Positions 7,918 to 16,211 of a stretch of 64,000 nt of DNA are shown piece by piece. Under the pieces are notes generated by a model. The model saw nothing but the letters and a program-made list of their open reading frames with translations, was not told the DNA's origin and did no database searches. Each line of letters opens with the position of its first letter. Position 1 is the first letter of the stretch. Both the position numbers and the translations under genes were made by a program. This stretch comes from DATKAS01 sp963773315 (GTDB taxonomy: Bacteria > Actinomycetota > Acidimicrobiia > Acidimicrobiales > DATKAS01): NCBI GenBank assembly GCA_963773315.1, contig CAVZAF010000005.1:186001-250000 (forward strand). Direction: 5' to 3'.

Positions 7918-10197
7918 ATGGAGCCCGGGGAGTTCGAAGGAGTCGCAGGGAGGACGCTCGAGGAGTCCACGCCTTGGTGGCCTCCTCTGCCCTCAGCGCC
8001 GGAGGGCGCGCCGAACGTCGTCGTCGTGCTCCTCGACGACGTCGGCTACGCGCAGTTCGGCTGCTACGGGTCGAGCATCGCGACGCCGACGTTCGATCGG
8101 CTCGCGGCGCACGGCCTGCGTTACTCGAACTTCCACACGACGGCGCTGTGCTCGCCGACGCGCGCCTGCCTTCTGACGGGTCGCAACCACCATCGCAACG
8201 GCATGGGTCGCATCGTCGAGTTCGCATCGGGGTTCCCGGGCTACGACGCGACCATGCCGAAGGCGAACGGGATGATCTCCGAGATACTCGTACGCAACGG
8301 GTACGCGACGTTCGCGGTCGGCAAGTGGCACCTCGCACCGGCCGGCACGATGGTCGCCGGCGGTCCACGCGATCGGTGGCCGCTCGGGCGAGGTTTCGAG
8401 CGGTTCTACGGGTTCCTCGGCGGCGAGACCGACCAGTACCACCCCGATCTCGTCCACGACAACCACCAGATCGATCCGCCCCGCACGCCCGAGGAGGGCT
8501 ACCACCTCACCGAGGACATGGTCGACGTGGCCCGCCTCTACCTCACCGACCTGCGCGCTGCGTCGCCGACGAAGCCGTTCTTCCTCTGGTTCGCACCGGG
8601 TGCCTGCCACGCGCCGCATCAAGTCCCGCGCGATTGGAGCGACAAGTACAAGGGCGCGTTCGACCACGGTTGGGACGCGTACCGCGAAGAGGTGTTCGCG
8701 AAGCAGATGGCGACAGGCCTGCTTCCAAAGGGCACGGAGCTGAGCGATCGGCCGCATTGGATCGCCGCATGGGACTCGTTGACCGACGACGAGCGCCGCC
8801 TTTACGCGCGGATGATGGAGGTCTACGCGGGCTTCCTCGAGCACACCGACGCACAAGTCGCAAAGGTGCTCGACTTCATCGACGAGCTCGGCGAGACCGA
8901 CAACACGATCGTCGTCGTGATGAGCGACAACGGCGCGTCGGCCGAGGGCGGTCCGCGTGGGTCGTTCAACGAGATGTACTTCTTCAACGGCCAGCCCGAG
9001 AGCCTCGAGGAGAACCTCAAGCGCATCGACCTCCTCGGCACTCCCGAGGCGCACAACCACTACGCATGGGGCTGGGCCTGGGCCGGCAACACGCCCCTGA
9101 AGCGGTGGAAGCGCGAGACGCACGAAGGCGGCGTCGCCGATCCTCTGATCGTGCACTGGCCGCGGGGCATGGGTCAGCCGGGCGACACGCGCCATCAGTA
9201 CGTGCATGCGATCGACGTGTTGCCGACGCTCCTCGATGTGATCGGCGTCGACGCTCCAGAGACCATCGCGGGTGTGGCGCAGCAGCCGTTCGACGGCGTC
9301 AGCTTCGCCCACACGTTCTCGGATGGGGCCGCCGCGAGCCGCCACGTCACGCAGTACTACGAGATGATGAGCTGCCGGGCGATCTACCACGACGGCTGGA
9401 AGGCAGTGACCTTCCATCCGCTCATGCTGGCGCCCTACGACGGCTCGGATCCGCGCCGTCCGTTCGACGAGGACGAGTGGGAGCTGTACCACGTCGCCGA
9501 GGACTTCGCGGAGACGACCGACCTCGCGGCGAAGGAGCCTGACCGCCTCGCGTCGATGATCGATCTGTGGTGGACCGAAGCAGAGCGCAACCAGGTGCTG
9601 CCGATCACGAACATGCCCGGGCTCCACGGCGACCGGCGCTATCGGCGCAACCACTACGAGTACTACGCGGGCATCAGCTCGCTGCCCGATGCGGTGGCGC
9701 CGAACTTGCGCAACCGCTCGTGGCAGATGACGGCCGACGTCGACAACACGGATGGTGACGCCGCCGGTGTGATCGCGAACCACGGCGGCGCGGCCGGTGG
9801 CTACGCGATCTACGTCAAGGACGGCCGCCTCTGCTACGTCGACAACTTCCTGGGCACCGAGACGACGATCGTGCGCGCGGACGTTGCCTTGCCGAGGGCG
9901 CGCGTGACGGTGAGGTGCACGTTCGCATCCACTGGGACGTTCGGTGGCGGCGGCAACGTCGAGCTGTTCCACGACGACACGCCGGTGGGTGGCGGCAACG
10001 TGCCGCGCACCGTGCCGATCTCGTTCGGCATGTCGGGCTTCGAAGTCGGGTACCAACGTGGCCCGGCGATCACCTCGGACTACGACGCGCCGTTCCGGTT
10101 CACGGCCGAGCGCCTCGGCAAGGTCACCTTCGATGTCGAGGGGCGCGCGAAGCGAGATCCCGCGGCGCAAGAGCGCATCGGGAACGCCATCCAGTAG
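7918..10197 (+). CDS. Arylsulfatase (formylglycine-dependent)
   Basis: The 759-residue alkaline-phosphatase-superfamily sulfatase has the metal-binding LLDDVGYAQFGCYG near residue 36, the formylglycine motif CSPTRACLLTGR near residue 79 (Cys to be converted to formylglycine), GKWHLAP near residue 137 and VMSDNGAS near residue 333. It hydrolyses sulfate esters. No signal peptide is visible, so it is predicted to be cytoplasmic. A C-terminal jelly-roll-like segment (from about residue 600) follows, as in long actinobacterial arylsulfatases. No formylglycine-generating enzyme lies nearby. Confidence 0.92.
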   Translation: MEPGEFEGVAGRTLEESTPWWPPLPSAPEGAPNVVVVLLDDVGYAQFGCYGSSIATPTFDRLAAHGLRYSNFHTTALCSPTRACLLTGRNHHRNGMGRIVEFASGFPGYDATMPKANGMISEILVRNGYATFAVGKWHLAPAGTMVAGGPRDRWPLGRGFERFYGFLGGETDQYHPDLVHDNHQIDPPRTPEEGYHLTEDMVDVARLYLTDLRAASPTKPFFLWFAPGACHAPHQVPRDWSDKYKGAFDHGWDAYREEVFAKQMATGLLPKGTELSDRPHWIAAWDSLTDDERRLYARMMEVYAGFLEHTDAQVAKVLDFIDELGETDNTIVVVMSDNGASAEGGPRGSFNEMYFFNGQPESLEENLKRIDLLGTPEAHNHYAWGWAWAGNTPLKRWKRETHEGGVADPLIVHWPRGMGQPGDTRHQYVHAIDVLPTLLDVIGVDAPETIAGVAQQPFDGVSFAHTFSDGAAASRHVTQYYEMMSCRAIYHDGWKAVTFHPLMLAPYDGSDPRRPFDEDEWELYHVAEDFAETTDLAAKEPDRLASMIDLWWTEAERNQVLPITNMPGLHGDRRYRRNHYEYYAGISSLPDAVAPNLRNRSWQMTADVDNTDGDAAGVIANHGGAAGGYAIYVKDGRLCYVDNFLGTETTIVRADVALPRARVTVRCTFASTGTFGGGGNVELFHDDTPVGGGNVPRTVPISFGMSGFEVGYQRGPAITSDYDAPFRFTAERLGKVTFDVEGRAKRDPAAQERIGNAIQ

Positions 10198-10283
10198 CCC
10201 CCCCAGCCCCGCCCCAGCGGTTCTCGCTCGACTAACCGGCCAAAGATGGCGGGTTATCCGCGCGAGTTCGCTCGGGGAAGGGG

Positions 10284-11579
10284 TCAGGGGCGGGCGAACG
10301 GCTGCGGCTCGGCCTCGGGCCCGGACGCCGGCTTGGCCACGGGGTTCATGCGGAACGATGGATCGTGGCGCAGGATCTCGCGGCGGGCGATCGTCATCTT
10401 GTGCACCTCGTCGGGTCCGTCGGCGATGCGCAGCGTGCGCATGCTGCGCGTACATCTGGCCGCGAGTGGCGTGAACTGGGTGACGCCGCGCGGCGCCGTG
10501 CACCTGGATGGCCCGGTCGATGACCTTGAGCGCCATGTTCGGCACGGCGACCTTGATGCCCGAGATCTCGGTGGCCGCGGCCTTGTTGCCGACCGTGTCC
10601 ATGAGGTGGGCGGTGCGCAGCACGTACTCGCGGGCCATGTCGATCTCGATGCGCGACTCGGCGATCCAGTCCTGGATGAGGCCCTTCTGGGCGACCAGCG
10701 TGCCGAACGTCGTGCGCTGCAAGCGCACGATCGACCATGAGGCTCGAGGGCCCGCTCGGCCACACCGATCGAGCGCATGCAGTGGTGGATGCGGCCGGGA
10801 CCGAGGCGGGCCTGGGAGATGGCGAAGCCGCCGCCCTCCTCGCCGAGGAGGTTGTCGGCCGGCACGCGCACGTTCTCGTAGATGATCTCCGGATGGCCGC
10901 CCGCGTGGTCGTAGCCGAACACGTGCGGCGTGCGACCGATCCGGATGCCCTTCGCGTCCTTGGGCACGACGATCATCGACTGCTGGAGGTGACGGGACGC
11001 GTTCGGGTCGGTCTTGCCCATCACGATCGAGCACCTTGCAGCGCTGGCCGCAGGGCGCCGGACGAGAACCACTTCGTGCCGTTCAGCACGTAGTCGTCGC
11101 CGTCGCGCTCGATGCGCAGACCGATGTTGGTGGCGTCGGACGAGGCCGACGTCGGGCTCGGTCATCGAGAACGCCGAGCGGATCTCGCCCTTCGAGCAGC
11201 GGCGCGAGCCAGTCGCGCTTGCACCGTCTCGGAGCCGTACAGGTTGAGGATCTCCATGTTGCCGGTGTCGGGCGCGGCGCAGTTCAGCGCCTCGGACGCG
11301 AAGCCGACCTTGCCGAGCTGCTCGGAGATCGGCGACGTAGTCGAGGTTCGACAGCTTCGTGCCGGGTGCGTCGGGCGCCAGGTGCGGGAGGAACATGTTC
11401 CACAGCCCCCGCTCGCGGGCCGCGGCCTTCAGCTTGTCGAGGATCGGCGGGTCGCCGTCGTGGCCGAGCGCTTCGGCCTGCTCGTGGTACTCCTGCTCGT
11501 TCGGGTAGATGTGGTCGTCCATGAAGCTGACGACGTCAGCCAGCAGGGCCTTGCCTTGCTCGGTGAACTCGTAGGGCAT
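10284..11579 (-). CDS. Acyl-CoA dehydrogenase (multiple frameshifts)
   Basis: The segment spans about 430 codons of an acyl-CoA dehydrogenase. Islands of perfect family sequence sit in alternating frames: MPYEFTEQGKALLADVVSF at the start, GEIRSAFSMTEPDV in the FAD/substrate region, GGHPEIIYENVRVPADN, and IADGPDEVHKMTIARRE at the C-terminus. The first break is near 11338 (an extra base inside TAC-G-CGCC), and at least five more follow. Every break is restorable by one base, which argues for consensus errors in this patch rather than gene death. The enzyme would oxidise an acyl-CoA at alpha-beta, passing electrons to ETF. It is divergent from tRNA-Gly. Confidence 0.8.
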   Translation of the reverse strand: MPYEFTEQGKALLADVVSFMDDHIYPNEQEYHEQAEALGHDGDPPILDKLKAAARERGLWNMFLPHLAPDAPGTKLSNLDYVADLRAARQGRLRVRGAELRRARHRQHGDPQPVRLRDGASATGSRRCSKGEIRSAFSMTEPDVGLVRRHQHRSAHRARRRRLRAERHEVVLVRRPAASAARCSIVMGKTDPNASRHLQQSMIVVPKDAKGIRIGRTPHVFGYDHAGGHPEIIYENVRVPADNLLGEEGGGFAISQARLGPGRIHHCMRSIGVAERALEPHGRSCACSARRSARWSPRRASSRTGSPSRASRSTWPASTCCAPPTSWTRSATRPRPPRSRASRSPCRTWRSRSSTGPSRCTAPRGVTQFTPLAARCTRSMRTLRIADGPDEVHKMTIARREILRHDPSFRMNPVAKPASGPEAEPQPFARP

Positions 11580-11643
11580 GCCTCCGGTTTACTCCCGACA
11601 GCGCACGGGTGCGAACCGACCCTTCGCTACCCTGACAACCCTC

Positions 11644-11716
<73 letters not shown>

Positions 11717-11772
11717 TGCTGTTCGTGCAGGTCAGCGCGCGCAACGCCGATGAGGGATGGGCGCAGCCGCGG

Positions 11773-11814
11773 GGCCGCGACACGAAAAGGACACAAGCGG
11801 CCGCTCAGCGGCCG
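11773..11814 (+). repeat. Arm-type motif and 17-nt palindrome next to the tRNA
   Basis: A 25-nt stretch beginning GGCCGCGACAC and ending GGACACAAG matches 13687-13711 at 21 of 25 positions. It is followed by the palindrome CGGCCGCTCAGCGGCCG (11798-11814), whose right part GCTCAGCGGCCG recurs at 13763-13774. Paired motifs just inside both core repeats resemble integrase arm sites, though this is inference from position only. Confidence 0.4.
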
Positions 11815-11896
11815 GCGCCGCTCCGCACGACACGCAACGCGGCCCCCTCGCGCGGGCGCCGGCACCCCGCCGCAGCTCCTCGGCCGCCCCGTCTAG

Positions 11897-12126
11897 GAGT
11901 ACAGCTCGATGGCGACCGCCGTGACGACCGGGACAACGTGCTTCTCTTTGGAGACTTCAGTCGCTTCACGATCGCGGACCACACCAGAGGGACGCTCGTG
12001 GACTTCGTGCCGGTGGTCTTCGCGGAAGCTGCCAATCGGCCTGACGGCACGAGAGGCATGTTGTTCACCTGGCGCGTGGGCTCGGACACGGTCGACCCCG
12101 ACTCGGCGCGCGTGCTGTTGCTCTGA
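11897..12126 (+). pseudogene. HK97-type phage major capsid protein, C-terminal remnant
   Basis: About 75 codons resemble the C-terminus of HK97-fold major capsid proteins: EYSSMATAVTTG, then LLFGDFSRFTIAD, a VDFVPVVFAEAANRP stretch and GMLFTWRVGSDTVDPDSAR ending at TGA 12124. An in-frame TAG (11894) directly precedes the homologous part and the rest of the capsid gene is missing. One G appears deleted at about 11931, separating the first twelve codons from the rest. This is the only recognisable phage structural sequence here, and lies just inside the tRNA-Gly repeat, so it is read as a prophage relic. Confidence 0.75.
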
Positions 12127-12163
12127 GGTCGTCGGCGCTCCCCGAGACGTGGGCGCCGTCGTA

Positions 12164-12215
12164 GGGGAGCCCGCGGCCGGGGGGTTTCGTCGGCCCCCTG
12201 CGGTCGGGGCTCCCC
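12164..12215. terminator. Long GC-rich inverted repeat, terminator-like
   Basis: GGGGAGCCC at 12164 pairs with GGGCTCCCC-type sequence ending at 12215, and the inner CGGCCGGGGG / CCCCCTGCGG arms extend the stem around a TTTCGTCGG loop. It sits between the capsid remnant and the stop of the convergent LPXTG gene, so could terminate both. There is no T tract, so intrinsic termination is uncertain. Confidence 0.45.
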
Positions 12216-12241
12216 GTTCACATCCGGCGGCCAGGGCTCCC

Positions 12242-12964
12242 TTACAGGGCCCTTCGCCTTCGGACGGTGAAGTAGGCGATCATGCCCGTCGCGAGCAACG
12301 CGACTGCGATGGCCGTCAGCTCGTTTGTGTCGCTGCCGGTCGCGGGGAGGATGACCTCGGGGGGAACCGGCACCGGCTCGACCTCGAAGCCGAGGTCTTC
12401 TGTCGGCGGCACTGACGTGGTTGCCGCGACCGTCGTCGTGGACTGGCCCGGGACGGCGGTCGTCGTCGCCGCGGCCGTCGTGGTCTGACCCGCGACGGTC
12501 GTCGTGGTCTGACCGGGCGCAGCCGTCGTGGTCGTCTCCGGCGGCGCCGTGGGGAGCACCGTGATGACCTTCGAGTCGGTGAAGAGGCCGCCCGGTTCGA
12601 TGAGGTTGATCTTCCACTGCGTCGGCCGCGCCTGATTCACCCGCTCGCAGAATCTGCCTTGAGCGTCGGTCGTCACCGTGAACGGACCGGACACGTCGCC
12701 GTTTGGATGGTCCGTAGCGAACAACTGCAGGTCGATGTTGGCTGGGTAGTTCCGCCCGCCCATCGAGAACGGGACAGTGACGGTGGGGTCGTTTGCTCGC
12801 TCGATCAGCCCGGTGCAATCCGTGGCTTGGTAGACGAGGAAGTTTCCCCGACTCCGCTGTGCGCTCGCGGGAGTTGCCAACAAGGCCAGGGTGACGGCGA
12901 ACAGCAACGCAGCTGTGAGCGGGCGAAGGAGGCGGCGACCGGTCTCACGGGTGACTGTGGCCAT
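12242..12964 (-). CDS. LPXTG-anchored Thr-rich surface protein
   Basis: The 240-residue secreted protein has a signal peptide (residues 1-35, hydrophobic core LLFAVTLALLATPASA), a globular domain of about 100 residues with two Cys (ATDCTGL and GRFCERV), a long Thr/Ala/Pro linker with repeated TTTT and PGQ units (residues 135-195), and a sortase tail: LPATG, then a hydrophobic span ending in RRRR. It should be covalently attached to the cell wall by a sortase, which is not in this window. The globular domain is not recognised. It sits inside the tRNA-Gly-flanked interval; it may be cargo or host. Confidence 0.78.
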   Translation of the reverse strand: MATVTRETGRRLLRPLTAALLFAVTLALLATPASAQRSRGNFLVYQATDCTGLIERANDPTVTVPFSMGGRNYPANIDLQLFATDHPNGDVSGPFTVTTDAQGRFCERVNQARPTQWKINLIEPGGLFTDSKVITVLPTAPPETTTTAAPGQTTTTVAGQTTTAAATTTAVPGQSTTTVAATTSVPPTEDLGFEVEPVPVPPEVILPATGSDTNELTAIAVALLATGMIAYFTVRRRRAL

Positions 12965-13033
12965 GCGGCACGGTACCGATCCACCGAAATCCCAGTCAGG
13001 CATGGCCCAGTGGGGGCGTCGTACACTTGTTCG

Positions 13034-13210
13034 ATGCCTACCGAGATCGTCACCCGGACCGAACGGTGCGCCTACTGCCTCCTGCCCACGATCGTGGCGA
13101 CCATCGAGCAACTGTTGAGCACGCGCGGCGACGTCGTCGCGTCGACCGTGATCGCCAAGGCGCCGTGCACGCGCGCCGAGTGCATCGGCTCGAGGATGAC
13201 GCCGCCCTGA
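13034..13210 (+). CDS. Small Cys-containing hypothetical protein (58 aa)
   Basis: ATG at 13034 opens a 58-codon frame with a CAYC pair near residue 10 and CTRAEC near residue 47, a spacing that could bind one zinc or iron ion. It diverges from the LPXTG gene, with about 70 nt between starts, and lies 49 nt before the next gene. No family is recognised; coding status rests on the Cys pairs, the clean start and the position. Confidence 0.45.
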   Translation: MPTEIVTRTERCAYCLLPTIVATIEQLLSTRGDVVASTVIAKAPCTRAECIGSRMTPP

Positions 13211-13259
13211 GCACTTACGCTCTGTCTTGGCGACCGGGTCCCGGTGGGGGTGGTCAGGG

Positions 13260-13637
13260 TTGAGTTCCTTTGGCGCGGAGTGGTACAGGGACCAAGTCCG
13301 GGCACACCTCGAGCCGGGGGAGGTTGTCGAGATCGCGGGTGTCGCGCGGTTCACGGACCTCGTGAGGGAGCACGCGATCCGGGGGGAAGGTGATGGCATT
13401 CTGGTGATCACTGACCGGCGAGTCCTCCACGTCGGCGATCGAACGAACGCATGTGAGTTTTCGTTGCCGCGCGAATGCATCTCGGGCGCACGCCGAACGG
13501 CTTTGCTGCACCCAGGAATGGAGTGTCTTGTTCTAAGTGCGGAGGTAGCAAGTCGCTCCGTGGAGGCCGAGTTTTTGGTCGGTCCGGGCTTCGTCCGGAA
13601 GGTGGTCCGCGTTGTTCACCCCCACAACGCCCGGTAG
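13260..13637 (+). CDS. Hypothetical protein, PH/GRAM-like
   Basis: The frame gives 125 residues from TTG 13260 (or 136 from TTG 13227). The stretch DGILVITDRRVLHVGDR near residue 50 resembles the strand pair of bacterial PH or short-chain membrane-binding domains found in phage and stress proteins, but the match is weak and no name is justified. Base use is less GC-biased than in neighbouring genes, in keeping with foreign origin. It lies inside the tRNA-Gly repeat interval. Confidence 0.45.
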   Translation: MSSFGAEWYRDQVRAHLEPGEVVEIAGVARFTDLVREHAIRGEGDGILVITDRRVLHVGDRTNACEFSLPRECISGARRTALLHPGMECLVLSAEVASRSVEAEFLVGPGFVRKVVRVVHPHNAR

Positions 13638-13686
13638 CTCGTCGTCGGCGTGCATCGGGTGGCCTGAATGAACGGCCGTTCAGGGA

Positions 13687-13774
13687 GGCCGCGACACAGG
13701 AAAGACACAAGAGGTCGAAAACCGGCGTGAATCGGTGAGAAACCCTGAGAGGGGAAACTCCTGCTCAGCGGCCG
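13687..13774 (+). repeat. Second arm-type motif copy
   Basis: GGCCGCGACAC with a downstream GACACAAG (13687-13711) and GCTCAGCGGCCG (13763-13774) repeat the motifs found beside the tRNA at 11773-11814, in the same orientation but wider apart. They lie just upstream of the second tRNA core copy, mirroring the left end. Confidence 0.4.
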
Positions 13775-13811
13775 TTTCCACAGCTTCGGGCAGGTCACGA
13801 AAGTGCCACTG

Positions 13812-13859
<48 letters not shown>

Positions 13860-14336
13860 CCAGGTAAGAGTCCGTTTCAGACTGGATCCGCTCGAGGATG
13901 CCGCCCGCTCTGAGAACCGACCAATGGAGTAATTTCGCCTCACCTTCTCGACAAGCCGCCGTGGGCTGTATGGTCTGCGCTTCGAGTTGTGTTGCGCCTC
14001 TGAACCCCGGGCGGAGCCACAGTGAGCTCCGGAGAACCGCAGTGGCAGAGACAGCAGACGCCCTCATCAACGGGTCTGGCTCGCCGCCTTTGAGGCGAGA
14101 CGACGACCGTCACCACGGGCGTGCGGAGCAACGGCGCAGTGCTGCCGTTGACCGACCAGCGCCCTCGCTTGTTGCGCGTGCCGGAGCTGACAGACCTGAC
14201 GCACCTCCTGGTCGAGGGCCGGACGTGATCGCGGGTTAGACGCCAGGGCGCCGACGGCAGCCCATCACCTCTGACCCAAGTCGCAGGCGCCAACGTGGAT
14301 GGCGGAGATGTCCATTGTTGGATGCCGGCGGGACGG

Positions 14337-14366
14337 AAGGAGCCTTCGAGACCTCGGAGGCTCCTT
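14337..14366. terminator. Hairpin downstream of the LLM/SDR operon
   Basis: AAGGAGCCT (14337-14345) pairs with AGGCTCCTT (14358-14366) around a 12-nt loop that can close further through CGAG/CTCG. It lies 32 nt beyond the stop of the minus-strand LLM gene, a plausible terminator position. No T run follows on that strand. Confidence 0.45.
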
Positions 14367-14384
14367 CTGCGCGTTACCTGGGCA

Positions 14385-14408
14385 GGTTCGACTCCCGTCA
14401 CCCGCTCT
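14385..14408 (+). repeat. Third, shorter tRNA-Gly 3'-end copy
   Basis: This stretch matches the T-loop to acceptor portion of the tRNA at 23 of 24 positions (one C for T in the T loop). It overlaps the last codons of the LLM gene. It may mark a second, smaller insertion or the chromosomal edge of the island. Confidence 0.65.
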
Positions 14409-15153
14409 CAGGCGCGCACGCTCGAGCGAGGGCCACGAGTGAGTCGAGGCTGTCGTCGGGCGTGATCGCACGCACGACCGTCTCGTCGAGCAGGGTCTCG
14501 AACCGCGCGAGGCCAGGCTGCAAGGCCGCCGCATCGGTACCGACCACACACGTGTCGAGCGCGGTCGCTCCCATGCGGGCCAGATGATCCCGGTAGGAAG
14601 AGATCATTGAGTACCGGTCGACCTCCTCCGTGAGCCGCGCCTCCGCCCTCGGCAACAGCGCACACCGCACGTAGGCCATCAGCGAGCCGCGCACCGACGG
14701 GGCGAGCTTCTCGATGTGCTGCGGGGTCATCCAGTTGAACAGCACACCGTCCGCGACCTCCCCCGCGACCGCCGACATCCTTGGACCAAGCGCGCCCACG
14801 ACGACTCGCACCGGGAGCTCGGCCTTCAACGCGCCGACGCTCTCGCGCACCAGCGCGAGCGACTGCTTCGCATTCCCGCTGCCGACGCCGAGCACCAGGC
14901 GATCCAGCGGCAGCCGCAGATCACTGACACGCGCAGCGATCGTCGCCGCGGGTCGTCGATCGAGCGGGATGACACCGACGCCGAGGTCGATCTCACTCGT
15001 CACCGCGAGCGCAACGCCGAGCGACGCCAACCCATCGACGCCAGGCATGTCGTTGACCCAAAACGACGTGTAGCCGAGCCGCTCGACCTCCGGCGCGAGC
15101 TCGCGCACGACGTCGTGGCCGACCGCAGCGGTGATCCCGAAGCCTCGTCCCAT
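14398..15153 (-). CDS. LLM-class F420-dependent oxidoreductase
   Basis: The 251-residue luciferase-like monooxygenase-fold protein begins GFGITAAVGHDVVRELAPEV, with VERLGYTSFWVND, GVGVIPLDRR near residue 66 and LVLGVGSGN near residue 93, the usual LLM TIM-barrel landmarks of F420-dependent oxidoreductases. It would use F420 or FMN for hydride transfer; the substrate is unknown. It is coupled to the SDR (TGATG at 15151-15155). Its last codons ESG and TGA fall within the third tRNA-Gly-like repeat, so the present C-terminus may have been set by the island edge. Confidence 0.82.
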   Translation of the reverse strand: MGRGFGITAAVGHDVVRELAPEVERLGYTSFWVNDMPGVDGLASLGVALAVTSEIDLGVGVIPLDRRPAATIAARVSDLRLPLDRLVLGVGSGNAKQSLALVRESVGALKAELPVRVVVGALGPRMSAVAGEVADGVLFNWMTPQHIEKLAPSVRGSLMAYVRCALLPRAEARLTEEVDRYSMISSYRDHLARMGATALDTCVVGTDAAALQPGLARFETLLDETVVRAITPDDSLDSLVALARACAPESG

Positions 15154-15875
15154 CAGACGAGGAGGCGCCCGCCGTCGATGATCAGCGTCGTGCCGGTCAC
15201 GTAGCCGTTGCCCATGAGGAACAGCACGGCATCGGCGATGTCCTCGGGTTGACCGACCCGACCGACGGGCAGCGACTTGCCGACGGCTTCCATCGCATCC
15301 GCGTGCCGGTCGCCGAACATCCCCGACACGAGTGGCGTGTCGACGAGACCGGGGACGATCACGTTGACGCGGATCGGCGCGAGCTCGAGGGCGAGCGACC
15401 GCGCCAACGCCTCGACCGCCGCAGCCGACGCGGACGACACGCTGCTGCCTCCGGGACGAGGGCGGATCGACGAGACACCGGAGCAGAACGTGATCGAGCC
15501 CCCCGCGGTCATCCGCGGCGCGCCGTACTTCGCGGCGAACACCGATCCCCACACACGCGTCTCGAGGAGCGGACGCAGCTGTTCGGTGTCGGCCGTGAGC
15601 GCGCCGGGGCCCACTGCGCCCGCCGACACGAAGATGTGATGGACGACGTCGAGGCTCTCGAAGAGCGCCCGCGTCGCGTCCTCGTCGGCGCTGTCGAGCG
15701 CGGCGGTGCGCGCCCGTCCGTCGAGCACGCCCGCGGCGGCGTCGAGCCGTTCAGTCGAGCGCCCGGTGATCACGACGTCAGCGCCGGCGTCGAGTGCGGC
15801 GCGCGCTGTCGCGAGGCCGATGCCCGAGCTTCCGCCGACCACGACGACGGTGGTGCCGTGGAACCGCTCGTCCAT
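15153..15875 (-). CDS. SDR-family protein lacking the catalytic Tyr and Lys
   Basis: The 240-residue Rossmann protein has TTVVVVGGSSGIGLATARAA (cofactor Gly motif), the FVSAGAVG strand at the NAG position and DTPLVSGMFG after the substrate loop. Where classical SDRs have Tyr-x-x-x-Lys it reads SSASAAAVEAL, with Ser for Tyr and Ala for Lys; the codons TCC GCG TCG GCT are unambiguous. An atypical SDR branch with this loss is recurrent, so binding or altered chemistry is more likely than standard alcohol oxidation. It is coupled at both ends by TGATG overlaps. Confidence 0.82.
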   Translation of the reverse strand: MDERFHGTTVVVVGGSSGIGLATARAALDAGADVVITGRSTERLDAAAGVLDGRARTAALDSADEDATRALFESLDVVHHIFVSAGAVGPGALTADTEQLRPLLETRVWGSVFAAKYGAPRMTAGGSITFCSGVSSIRPRPGGSSVSSASAAAVEALARSLALELAPIRVNVIVPGLVDTPLVSGMFGDRHADAMEAVGKSLPVGRVGQPEDIADAVLFLMGNGYVTGTTLIIDGGRLLV

Positions 15876-16198
15876 CAGAACCCCCGATACTCGATGGTCA
15901 CGTGCCGCGATCGCAGCTGCTTCTTGATGACGGCGAGGAGTGCGAGCTCGTGCACGATCAACCGCCCTGGTCCGTCATCGTCGTGGAGGTACTCCACCAT
16001 CACGTCGCCTTCGATGGACCAGATGACGCCCGGGAGCTCGACGGCCGACTCCAACGGCGCGATGTCACGGCGACGAAGTGGGCGTCCGCAGTAGGAGGTC
16101 GCGTAGTCGGCCAAGATCGCGTCGACGACCGCGACCCGCGCGACCGCACGCTCGAACCGCCACGCCGCCGCCCTGTCCTCAGCCTCCCGCGTCGGCAC
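15875..16198 (-). CDS. Conserved hypothetical protein (107 aa)
   Basis: A 107-residue protein with a helical N-terminal half (EDRAAAWRFERAVARVAVVDAI) and a beta-rich C-terminal half (VIWSIEGDVMVEYLHDDDG, then VTIEYRGF). No family is recognised. Its stop overlaps the SDR start (TGATG), so it is the first gene of a three-gene operon with the SDR and LLM oxidoreductase and may be an accessory or substrate-binding subunit. Confidence 0.6.
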   Translation of the reverse strand: MPTREAEDRAAAWRFERAVARVAVVDAILADYATSYCGRPLRRRDIAPLESAVELPGVIWSIEGDVMVEYLHDDDGPGRLIVHELALLAVIKKQLRSRHVTIEYRGF

Positions 16199-16211
16199 GC
16201 GCCGAGGTTAT

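Noticed and set aside
7993..11034. 1013-codon minus-strand frame opposite the sulfatase
   Set aside because: It is an antisense shadow produced by high GC codon bias. The sulfatase on the plus strand has full motifs, and the shadow is Arg/His-rich with no family sequence.
12242..13480. 412-codon extension of the LPXTG gene upstream of 12964
   Set aside because: The extra residues precede a good signal peptide and overlap the opposite-strand small genes; the start at 12964 is natural.
14385..14408. A third tRNA gene
   Set aside because: Only the T-loop and acceptor 3' strand are present; no anticodon or D arm can be formed upstream.
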